A stretch of DNA of 53,303 bases. Source: an uncultured Verrucomicrobia subdivision 3 bacterium. GTDB lineage: Bacteria; Verrucomicrobiota; Verrucomicrobiia; Limisphaerales; UBA8199. The position numbers were made by a program, and so were the translations under genes. Under the pieces are notes generated by a model. The model was not told the origin of the DNA and made no database searches. It worked only from the letters and a program-made list of their open reading frames with translations. The stretch lies in NCBI GenBank assembly GCA_903913865.1, contig CAIWMU010000250.1:1-53303 (forward strand), in the 5' to 3' direction. This document shows, piece after piece, positions 24,737-31,834 of this stretch; the stretch's first letter is position 1, and every line of letters starts with the position of its first letter.

Positions 24737-26389
24737 TTATGCTGCAGGCTTCAATATGGCTTGGAGATCTGCGTCCACCCGGCCATTCGGCATCAGGTTG
24801 AACTTTTGCACAAGCACGTTGAGCACGGTTGGAGTGACAAAGGCTGGAAGGCTCGGCCCCAGCCGGATGTTCTTGATCCCCAGATAGAGGAGGGTCAGCA
24901 GGACGGCCACTGCCTTTTGCTCATACCATGAGATCATGAGCGATAGCGGGAGGTCGTTCACCCCGCAGTTAAACGCCTTGGATAGCGCTACCGCCACCTG
25001 CACTGCGGAGTAGGCATCGTTGCACTGGCCCATGTCCAGCAACCTCGGGATGCCGCCAATTGTTCCAAAATCCAGCTTGTTGAAACGATACTTGCCGCAG
25101 GCCAGAGTCAGGATGACGCAATCCTTGGGCACGGACTCGGCCATTTCCGTATAATAGTCACGGCCGGACTTTGCCCCATCGCATCCGCCGATCAGGAAGA
25201 AGTGTCGGATCGCACCGGTTTTCACGGCATCGATCACCTTGTCGGCCACGCCGAGGACCGCATGGTGACCAAACCCAACAAGAATGGTCTTATCAGAACC
25301 ATCCGTCTCGAAGCCGGGCGTGCTTAGTGCGGCCTCGATCAACGGGGTGAAGTCTCCATTTCCAATGTGGCGCACACCCGGCCATGCGACGCGGCCGGAA
25401 GTCATGATTCTGCCCTTGTAGCTGGTCTGTGGCTCCTGAATGCAGTTTGTGGTCATCAGGATTGCGCCAGGGAAGTCGGCGAACTCATCCTTCTGATCCT
25501 GCCACGCACCACCATAATTTCCCACGAGGTGCTTGAAGGCCTTGAGCTTGGGATATCCGTGAGCGGGAAGCATCTCACCGTGTGTGTAAATGTTGATCCC
25601 CTTTCCCTCAGTTTGCTTCAGCAGTTCCTCCAAATCCTTGAGGTCATGGCCTGAGACGAGGATTGCCTTGCCCTTTACGGGTTCCACGCGCACTGGCGTC
25701 GGCACGGGGTGGCCGTAGGCGTCTGTATGCGCGGTGTCGAGCATGGCCATAACCTTGAGGTTGATCTCTCCGCACTTGAGGGAGAGCCCCAGCAGGGCAT
25801 CCACTGTTGGATTGTCCTGCGCCAGATAATCCATAGCCTCATGGAAGAAGGCAAAGGTCTCTTCCGATTCGTGCCCCAGGACCCTTGCATGGTCCGCATA
25901 GGCCGCCGTCCCCTTCACTCCATACAGCAACAACTCCTGCAATCCGGCGAGGTCAGCACCGACCCGATCCCTGCGGTTTGGCAGCGAAATTGCATCCCCT
26001 TGTGCGACCAGTTCGGGAATGCTCAGCGCCGGAACCCAGAGGGCCGGACCTGAAACCGATTCCACCTCCACCCCGGCTCGGCTCGCCGCCGCCCGATAGA
26101 GATCGGCCGCCGCCTCGCGCACCTTCACACCCCGGTTCAGAACCGCCTGGATGCGGAGTGGATCAAAGTTGACGTTGGTCACAGTCGTAAAGAGCGCTTC
26201 AACAATGAAAATGTCGACAACCCGGTCCCTTGATCCGAGCTTGCCGGCTCGATGTGCGTATTGGGAAACCCCTTTCGCGATGTGGATGAGCAGGTCCTGC
26301 AGCACCGCTGAAGATTCATCCTTGCCGCACACGGCAAAATCCGTGCAGCCGGTGCCCCGTGTCGTCTGTTCACATTGATAACAAAACAT
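24737..26389 (-). CDS. hcp: Hydroxylamine reductase / hybrid-cluster protein
   Basis: A 550-aa hybrid-cluster protein. The family reduces hydroxylamine in vitro and is generally linked to nitric oxide and nitrosative stress under low oxygen. The N-terminal cluster motif is CYQCEQTTRGTGC...C (C-x2-C-x8-C-x5-C), the [4Fe-4S] spacing of anaerobe-type (class I) proteins. Hybrid-cluster ligands lie in SGHDLKDLEELL, THGEMLPAHGYPKL, MTTNCIQEP, IGGCDGAKSGRDYY and TLACGKYRFNK. Length is full. No hcr reductase gene is adjacent on its strand, but the redox gene set at 26792 lies divergently upstream. An FNR-like box sits about 100 bases before its start. Confidence 0.96.
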   Translation of the reverse strand: MFCYQCEQTTRGTGCTDFAVCGKDESSAVLQDLLIHIAKGVSQYAHRAGKLGSRDRVVDIFIVEALFTTVTNVNFDPLRIQAVLNRGVKVREAAADLYRAAASRAGVEVESVSGPALWVPALSIPELVAQGDAISLPNRRDRVGADLAGLQELLLYGVKGTAAYADHARVLGHESEETFAFFHEAMDYLAQDNPTVDALLGLSLKCGEINLKVMAMLDTAHTDAYGHPVPTPVRVEPVKGKAILVSGHDLKDLEELLKQTEGKGINIYTHGEMLPAHGYPKLKAFKHLVGNYGGAWQDQKDEFADFPGAILMTTNCIQEPQTSYKGRIMTSGRVAWPGVRHIGNGDFTPLIEAALSTPGFETDGSDKTILVGFGHHAVLGVADKVIDAVKTGAIRHFFLIGGCDGAKSGRDYYTEMAESVPKDCVILTLACGKYRFNKLDFGTIGGIPRLLDMGQCNDAYSAVQVAVALSKAFNCGVNDLPLSLMISWYEQKAVAVLLTLLYLGIKNIRLGPSLPAFVTPTVLNVLVQKFNLMPNGRVDADLQAILKPAA

Positions 26390-26485
26390 ATTTTTCTCAG
26401 TTAATTTTGAATTTCATTGTCGATGGTCCGGCGACCTGCCGGTCCCTTTACACGTATAGATTGCCACAGCCCTGCTCCAGATGAT

Positions 26486-26499
26486 TTGATCCAAGTCAA
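26486..26499 (-). promoter_or_regulatory. FNR/CRP-superfamily-type box upstream of hcp
   Basis: TTGATCCAAGTCAA matches the FNR consensus TTGAT-N4-ATCAA at nine of ten positions; the G in the second half-site also fits nitric-oxide-responsive family members. It is centred about 103 bases before the hcp ATG. A start 41.5 bases downstream would fall at about 26451, with TCTATA (26461-26456) near the right place for a -10. Control of hcp by FNR-family regulators is common in other bacteria. Effect on the divergent cluster is possible but untested. Confidence 0.55.
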
Positions 26500-26517
26500 A
26501 GAGTTGTGAAACTCTTT
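26498..26517. repeat. Perfect inverted repeat next to the FNR-like box
   Basis: AAAGAGTT and its exact complement AACTCTTT are separated by GTGA. The dyad overlaps the last bases of the FNR-like box, so two regulators could compete or cooperate here. It could also form a small hairpin in a transcript. Confidence 0.5.
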
Positions 26518-26791
26518 ACGACTGCTTCATGCTTCCGGGAGGGTCTTGGTTTGGGATAAGTGTTAGAAATATGTACTGCCGGTGTGGACATTGAATAGAC
26601 TTCACTAATCATTCCGAAGGGCGCATACATGGCACTCTGGACTGCGCCAGCATCAAGGCAGAAGTTCCAATGCGACTCCTCACTTTTCGTCATGGCGAGG
26701 GCAAAAAAAGTACAGCATTTGGCAAATCTGCTCTAGCAAGTTTTTCAAGGGAGCGCGATGCTAAGGGAAGAGCGACAATAGAGTTATTCCC

Positions 26792-27013
26792 ATGCGCGTT
26801 ATGCAGGAACCGAATCGAAGTAGGCGCGAGTTTTTTCGAGCCGCAGGTCGTTACACGCTGCTGACCTGTCTGGCGGTGGTCGGTGCTGTCGCGGGAACCC
26901 GAAAACAGACCTGTGTGAATCAGGGGATCTGCGGAGGGTGTGGGGAGTTTTCCCAGTGCAACCTCCCAGCCGCAGTTTCTGCAAAGAACACCCCCCGGAA
27001 CCCACGGTCATGA
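26792..27013 (+). CDS. Small twin-arginine, Cys-rich protein
   Basis: A 73-aa protein, the first gene of the redox cluster. Near residue 10 is a twin-arginine-type motif SRREFFRAAGRY followed by a hydrophobic stretch (TLLTCLAVVGAVAG). The short C-terminal part carries C-x5-C-x2-C-x5-C (CVNQGICGGC, then EFSQC), enough to hold an iron-sulfur cluster or a covalent link. It overlaps the next gene as ATGA (27010-27013). Start choice (26792 or the ATG at 26801) is open and the ribosome site is weak. Function unknown; position suggests a small exported partner or assembly factor of the following iron-sulfur proteins. Confidence 0.65.
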   Translation: MRVMQEPNRSRREFFRAAGRYTLLTCLAVVGAVAGTRKQTCVNQGICGGCGEFSQCNLPAAVSAKNTPRNPRS

Positions 27014-28086
27014 GACATGATTCCATGATGAAACGCCGGGGCTTCCTGAAAGCGGCCTCACGAGGAGTCGGTACGCTAGCTCTGGGGACTGTCGCCCTAA
27101 GTTCAACGTCCAAAGGGCTGGCTGACTCCGGCAAGGCCCCCAATCCCTTCGCGGTGGAACTGGATCACCTTCGAAAGGTGGATCCCAAGCTGGTTCTTTA
27201 TGAAACAGCGAACCTGTTTCCCGGACGCCAGACCGAACCACGCCGTTTTTGCGCTGCGGCCAACGGCCTGCTTTACGTTGCGGGTGGAAAAGCCGTTCGC
27301 ATTTTGGATTTGTCCGGTTCGGAAGTTCGCTCCATCCCCTGCCCTGACTCTGTTCGGGCGGTAGCAGTTGCGCCGGACGGCCTGATTTATGCGGCGATGT
27401 CCGATCACGTGGAAGTGTTCGATGCTGAGGGAAAGCCTGTCTCTACATGGACTTCCCCCGGGGAAAAAGCATGGTTTTCCGGGCTGGCCGCGGGCAAGGA
27501 TGATGTCTATGCGGCCGACGCAGGCAACCGTGTTGTCTGGCGTTACGACCGAAAGGGTCAGGTGCGCAACCGGATCGGTGTCAAGGATGCCGCTCGCGGC
27601 GTGCCGGGTCTCGTGGTTCCCAGCCCCTATCTGCAGGTTGCCTTGGGAAGGGATGGCCTGCTGCGGGTGAACAATAGTGGAAGGCACCAGATTGAGGTCT
27701 ATACACCTGAAGGGGATCTCGAATTTCATTGGGGGAAGGCAGGCGGTTCAATCGAGGGCTTTTGTGGCTGCTGCAATCCCATCGGGTTTGCCCTTCTTCC
27801 GGATGGACGGCATCTCACCTGTGAAAAAGGGGTCCCCCGTGTGAAGATTTATTCCGCCCAGGGGGAATTCGAGGGGGTCGTTGCCACGCCGGATTTGTTC
27901 CCTGAAAACTCCCGTCCCGGACAACCCCGCAGGTCAGATGGGATGCTGGGTGGGTTGGACGCCACTGTGGATGCGGCTGGTGTCATCTACGTCATGGATC
28001 TGGTCACCGGAGAAATCCGGTCCATGAAATTGAAGGCTCCGGCTCCCGGGACCACGGCGCCCCAATTCAAAAAGGAGAAGGCATGA
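27010..28086 (+). CDS. Twin-arginine-exported NHL-repeat beta-propeller protein
   Basis: A 358-aa protein with a twin-arginine signal (MKRRGFLKAASRGVGTLALG, residues 7-26) and a hydrophobic stretch to about 33. The mature part is a beta-propeller of NHL type, with repeats such as VRAVAVAPDGLIYAA, FSGLAAGKDDVYAADAGNRV and GRDGLLRVNNSGRHQIEVY. A Cys-rich loop GFCGCCNPIGFALLPDGR near 255-272 is unusual for an NHL domain and could bind metal or dock an iron-sulfur partner. The start at 27010 overlaps the small Cys-rich gene (ATGA), and its end overlaps the ferredoxin gene (ATGA at 28083). Export by Tat fits a cofactor-containing or pre-folded protein. Function unknown. Confidence 0.85.
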   Translation: MRHDSMMKRRGFLKAASRGVGTLALGTVALSSTSKGLADSGKAPNPFAVELDHLRKVDPKLVLYETANLFPGRQTEPRRFCAAANGLLYVAGGKAVRILDLSGSEVRSIPCPDSVRAVAVAPDGLIYAAMSDHVEVFDAEGKPVSTWTSPGEKAWFSGLAAGKDDVYAADAGNRVVWRYDRKGQVRNRIGVKDAARGVPGLVVPSPYLQVALGRDGLLRVNNSGRHQIEVYTPEGDLEFHWGKAGGSIEGFCGCCNPIGFALLPDGRHLTCEKGVPRVKIYSAQGEFEGVVATPDLFPENSRPGQPRRSDGMLGGLDATVDAAGVIYVMDLVTGEIRSMKLKAPAPGTTAPQFKKEKA

Positions 28087-28655
28087 GCACGGGGGCTTCT
28101 TCCGGAGGCCCGGTGAACCGCCGGCATTTTTTGCGCCAGGGGGCAAGGACAGCCGCGCTGGCTGGAGGGGGAGTGCTTCTCGGCCTTCTTGTGGGTCGCA
28201 CCAGTGCCCGGGGAACTGTCTGGCAGATCGATCCGCAGAAATGTGTTCGGTGCGGCAATTGCGCCACCAGTTGCGTTCTCAAGCAGTCAGCGGTCAAGTG
28301 CGTGCACGCGTTCTCGATGTGCGGATACTGCCAGCTCTGCACCGGCTACTTTGAGCCTGCGCCAAACGACCTGAATACCGGTGCGGAGAATTGCCAATGC
28401 CCCACTGCGGCGATCAGGCGAACCTACGTCGAGGATCCATACTACGAATATACGATTGACGAGAGACTCTGCATCGGTTGCGCCAAATGCGTCGAGGGGT
28501 GCAATCAATTTGGAAACGGATCGCTCTTCCTGCAAATCCGTCATGACCGATGCCTGAACTGCAACGAATGCGCGATCGCCAAGGTCTGTGCTGGTGACGC
28601 CTTCCGTCGTGTTCCGGTGAACCAGCCTTACCTGCTCAAGGCAATCAGCCACTGA
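28083..28655 (+). CDS. Twin-arginine-exported 4Fe-4S polyferredoxin
   Basis: A 190-aa extracytoplasmic ferredoxin. The Tat signal is NRRHFLRQGARTAALAGGG (about 12-30). Cys groups follow: KCVRCGNCATSC (about 57-68), CVHAFSMCGYCQLC, ENCQCPTAAI, LCIGCAKCVEGC and RCLNCNECAIAKVC, enough for three or four [4Fe-4S] clusters with somewhat non-standard spacing. Proteins of this layout (NapG, DmsB- or HybA-like) pass electrons between a membrane quinol or polyferredoxin partner and a periplasmic enzyme. It is coupled to the NHL gene by ATGA and lies one base before the membrane polyferredoxin gene, which is its likely partner. Confidence 0.9.
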   Translation: MSTGASSGGPVNRRHFLRQGARTAALAGGGVLLGLLVGRTSARGTVWQIDPQKCVRCGNCATSCVLKQSAVKCVHAFSMCGYCQLCTGYFEPAPNDLNTGAENCQCPTAAIRRTYVEDPYYEYTIDERLCIGCAKCVEGCNQFGNGSLFLQIRHDRCLNCNECAIAKVCAGDAFRRVPVNQPYLLKAISH

Positions 28656-28656
28656 C

Positions 28657-30057
28657 ATGCTGGAAGGACGTTCATTCTTCAATCAGGCAGCCAAGTCAAT
28701 GATTGGCTGGGCTGGGCTCGCATCTTGTGGTGCGGCTCCTCTGTTTCGCTCCAGTTGGTCCATCCTTGCGTGTTTTCTGTTTATCCTATCAGCGGCAGCT
28801 GAACCCCGTTTTCCACCACCTGAGTTTGTTGAAACGAACCATCAGGTTCCCACTATGACCACCCCCGGCCCGCGGGCTGCTTATTGGGAGTATGTGGATT
28901 CCCTGGTGCTCGCCACTGCTCTTGGCACAGCCCTCTGGCTGATCTACACCCGCCGCTCGCGCCGGGGATTGATCGCCCTTTCCATCTTTTCCCTGATCTA
29001 TTTTGGATTCTACCGGAAAGGCTGCATCTGCTCCATCGGGTCGGTTCAGAATCTGGCCATGGCGCTATTTGACAATGGATATGCAGCCCCGGTTTCTGCC
29101 ATCGCCTTTTTCGCCCTCCCTGTTGCCGTGGCGCTTTTTTCGGGGCGTGCATTTTGTTCGGGGGTCTGTCCCCACGGAGCACTGCAGGATCTGATTCTGG
29201 TCAAGCCGCTGAAGGTCCCCACATGGCTGGAACAGGGTCTGAGCGTCCTTCCCTTCATTTATCTCGGAGCCGGTGTGCTATTTGCCGCCACAGGCACCAC
29301 CTTCATCATCTGCCAGTATGACCCATTCGTGCCGATTTTCAGGATGAGCGGCAGAACCTTCATGGTTCTCTCCGGAGTCGCCCTTCTGGTCCTGGGGATG
29401 TTCGTTGGACGTCCCTATTGCCGCTTCCTCTGCCCATTTGGGGCGATCTTGAAGCTTGCCGGCACGGTTTCAGCCCGGCGCGTTCGTGTCACGCCGGACC
29501 TCTGCACACAATGCAGATTGTGCGAGGCTTCCTGCCCATTTGGTGCCATGCGGACTCCTGAAACCGGCCGTCCCGCCCCCCGGGATCTACCGTCTGAGAG
29601 GCGTCAGCTCACCCTGGCCCTGATGGTGACTCCGCTGCTGATCTTCGCAGGGGCGTGGGGGGGATTAAAGTTCAGTCCGACCGCGGCCATGCTGCACCCG
29701 AGTGTGAATCTGGCCCATGAGTTCCTTGCGAATCAGGGCAAGCCCGCCCCCACCGGGGCTCTCTCACCTGCGGACCTCGAATTACAGCGCGCGCGTCAGA
29801 ACCCCCGTGAGACTCTTGTCGCCTCCGCCAAGGTTCAACACCGTTTTGATATGGGAACAACCTTGTTCGGAGCCTGGATCGGCCTGGTCATCGGTGCCAA
29901 ATGGATCAGCCTGAGACTGCGACGCACCCGCACCGATTATGAGCCGGACCGGGGCGATTGTGTCGCCTGCGCCCGCTGTTTCGATTATTGTCCCAATGAA
30001 CTCGTCCGCCGGGGGGTGATTTCCCCGGTCAAGGAGCCCGCCACGACAACTTTATGA
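28657..30057 (+). CDS. NosR/NapH-type membrane polyferredoxin
   Basis: A 466-aa integral membrane iron-sulfur protein. Hydrophobic segments include residues about 34-48 (ILACFLFILSAAA), 82-96, 105-117, 140-156, 195-215 and 234-250. The hallmark motifs are FCSGVCPHGALQDL (near 168) and YCRFLCPFGAILKL (near 252), both C-x3-CP as in NapH, NosR and the CcoG group. Cytoplasmic-type ferredoxin motifs are CTQCRLCEASCPFGAM (near 287) and CVACARCFDYCPNE at the C-terminus. A loop KGCICSIGSVQNL near 121 resembles NosR-like proteins. It should carry electrons across or along the membrane between the ferredoxin and propeller proteins outside and the NADH-oxidoreductase proteins inside. It lacks the FMN-binding periplasmic domain of full NosR. 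It overlaps the next gene as ATGA. Confidence 0.88.
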   Translation: MLEGRSFFNQAAKSMIGWAGLASCGAAPLFRSSWSILACFLFILSAAAEPRFPPPEFVETNHQVPTMTTPGPRAAYWEYVDSLVLATALGTALWLIYTRRSRRGLIALSIFSLIYFGFYRKGCICSIGSVQNLAMALFDNGYAAPVSAIAFFALPVAVALFSGRAFCSGVCPHGALQDLILVKPLKVPTWLEQGLSVLPFIYLGAGVLFAATGTTFIICQYDPFVPIFRMSGRTFMVLSGVALLVLGMFVGRPYCRFLCPFGAILKLAGTVSARRVRVTPDLCTQCRLCEASCPFGAMRTPETGRPAPRDLPSERRQLTLALMVTPLLIFAGAWGGLKFSPTAAMLHPSVNLAHEFLANQGKPAPTGALSPADLELQRARQNPRETLVASAKVQHRFDMGTTLFGAWIGLVIGAKWISLRLRRTRTDYEPDRGDCVACARCFDYCPNELVRRGVISPVKEPATTTL

Positions 30058-31832
30058 GTGTGCAACGCAAGAAGATGGATCCTGCTCAATCCTGGATCAC
30101 GATGGGATGGCTGTCCGGAGTTTTTTGTACGGTTCTCGGCTTGATACTCTGCGTCGGCCACATCAGGACTATCACCGAGGATCCGTTCCACTCCCCCACT
30201 CTCAAGGAACTGAAAATCAGGCTTCGTGAGAACCCGAAGGATGAGGCGCTCAAGGTTAAAATTCGGGATCTCGACCTTTCACTCAGGGCAGGGTATTTCG
30301 AGCAGGTGACGCGGATGAACCTGGGGATCTGGATGCTCCTCGGGGGTGTTCCCGTTCTGATTTTTTCCTGCCGTAAGGTGCTGGCAATCCGGCGGCAGCC
30401 TCCGGTGCCAAGTGGAGAATACGAACCGGAAAGTCCGCACAGAGAGCGCGCGACATCACGCAGGGCTGTTGCAGCCATGGCAACCCTGATGGCGGTGGGA
30501 CTATGGGGGATCACCTCTTGTGGGGTCAGCCCCCTGCCCCGTTCAGAAAAGCAGATTGATGAAGCGCTTGCAACGGGGCAACCCGTCGTGGTTGAGATCT
30601 CTGCTGCCGACTATCTGAAAAGCTGGCCGAGGTTCCTTGGTCCACTGGGTAACAATTCATCGCCCGTTGCGAACCCGCCCGCCCGGTGGGAAACATCAAC
30701 CGGCTCGAACGTGCTGTGGAGGATTCCCTCACCGTCCTCCGGGTTCAATTCTCCCATCGCCTGGGGTGGACAGGTGTTCTTCTCAGGTGGAAGCGCTGCA
30801 AAACGTGAGGTCTTCTCGATCGACCTCAAGTCCGGGAAACTCATGTGGAGATCCGCTGTTTCCGCTCCTCCCATGCCCGGTCCTGCAACCAAAAAGGAAA
30901 TTCCTGAGTCGACAGGCTACGCCCCCTGCACCACGGCGACGGATGGTCGACATGTCTTCGCGATCTTTGCCAATGGCGAACTTGCGGCTTTCAATCTGGA
31001 TGGTTCCAGCGCGTGGGCAAAGAATCTGGGAATTCCGGATAATCCCTACGGGCACGCCAGTTCCCTCACAACTTGGAAGGACAGGCTCATAGTCCAATTC
31101 GATCAGGGTGAACCGGACCAGGGAAAGTCGCGACTGCTTTCAATAGAGGGCGGCACCGGCACTGTGATCTATGAGAAAACGCGCAAATTCGGGAGTTCGT
31201 GGGCTTCGCCACTGGTCTTCGAATCAGGTGGAAAGCCCCGTGTCTGCCTTCTATCTATCCCTCACGCAGTCACCTACGATCTCGAAACCGGTGAAGAACT
31301 GTGGAGGGCTGAATGCCTGAACGGCGAGGTGACCCCAAGCCCCATTTTCTCCTCCGGCACGGTTTTTGTAGCCAGTCCCACCGACAAGCTTCTTGCGATC
31401 CGGCCCGATGGCACGGGGGATGTGACGAAGACCCACATTCAATGGTCCGCTGAGGACAATGTTCCGGATGTGACCAGTCCTGCCGCGAACGACGAACTGA
31501 TTTTCACCATCAGCACTTCGGGCCAATTGACCTGCTTCGACCTCAAGGATGGTAAAAAGCAGTGGGAACACGATTTTGAAACAGAGTTTCATGCCTCCCC
31601 GGCAATTGCCGCAGGTCGGATCTACCTCTTCAGCCAGAAGGGGCGGGCCATCGTTCTGGAGGCGGGGCGGCAGTTCAAGGAAATCTTCCAGACCCAGATG
31701 GATGATTCATTCCATGCCAGTCCGGCATTCGTTGGTGATAACGTTATCCTTCGAGGACTCACTAATATCTGGTGCCTTGGGTCGGGAATCCCCAGTAGTG
31801 TTGGAACTGCAAAGCCGGCAGGCAAACCCTGA
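30054..31832 (+). CDS. Membrane-anchored PQQ-like beta-propeller protein
   Basis: A 592-aa protein. N-terminal hydrophobic helices lie at about 14-35, 93-106 and 140-156, followed by a PQQ-type (PF13360-like) beta-propeller from about 195 to 580. Propeller blades show alternating W-R / L-W-R ends and Asp-Gly loops (VFSIDLKSGKLMWRS, AFNLDGSSAWAKN, TYDLETGEELWRAE, CFDLKDGKKQWEHD). No CxxCH haem motif and no clear PQQ or metal ligands are visible, so it may be a binding or scaffold protein, not a dehydrogenase; bound cofactor is unknown. A Cys after the third helix (GITSCGVS) could be lipid-modified, though it is far from the N-terminus. It overlaps the polyferredoxin gene and sits two bases before the NuoEF fusion. 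Confidence 0.83.
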   Translation: MSVQRKKMDPAQSWITMGWLSGVFCTVLGLILCVGHIRTITEDPFHSPTLKELKIRLRENPKDEALKVKIRDLDLSLRAGYFEQVTRMNLGIWMLLGGVPVLIFSCRKVLAIRRQPPVPSGEYEPESPHRERATSRRAVAAMATLMAVGLWGITSCGVSPLPRSEKQIDEALATGQPVVVEISAADYLKSWPRFLGPLGNNSSPVANPPARWETSTGSNVLWRIPSPSSGFNSPIAWGGQVFFSGGSAAKREVFSIDLKSGKLMWRSAVSAPPMPGPATKKEIPESTGYAPCTTATDGRHVFAIFANGELAAFNLDGSSAWAKNLGIPDNPYGHASSLTTWKDRLIVQFDQGEPDQGKSRLLSIEGGTGTVIYEKTRKFGSSWASPLVFESGGKPRVCLLSIPHAVTYDLETGEELWRAECLNGEVTPSPIFSSGTVFVASPTDKLLAIRPDGTGDVTKTHIQWSAEDNVPDVTSPAANDELIFTISTSGQLTCFDLKDGKKQWEHDFETEFHASPAIAAGRIYLFSQKGRAIVLEAGRQFKEIFQTQMDDSFHASPAFVGDNVILRGLTNIWCLGSGIPSSVGTAKPAGKP

Positions 31833-31834
31833 CC

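Larger units (their letters stand above)
26390..26791. other. Intergenic regulatory region, hcp / redox gene cluster
   Basis: This 402-base divergent spacer holds the FNR-like box at 26486-26499, the perfect dyad at 26498-26517 and a possible minus-strand -10 TCTATA (26461-26456) positioned as expected for an FNR-type activated hcp promoter. On the plus side I found no convincing promoter before 26792; small open frames here (for example 26670-26864) lack family features and ribosome sites. Confidence 0.5.

Noticed and set aside
26635-26665. Possible sigma-54 promoter (TGGCAC...TGC) before the redox cluster
   Set aside because: The GG and GC elements are 11 bases apart instead of 10, and no activator site was seen.
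30054-31832. Quinoprotein dehydrogenase or cytochrome c
   Set aside because: No CxxCH motif and no clear PQQ or metal ligands; only the propeller fold is supported.
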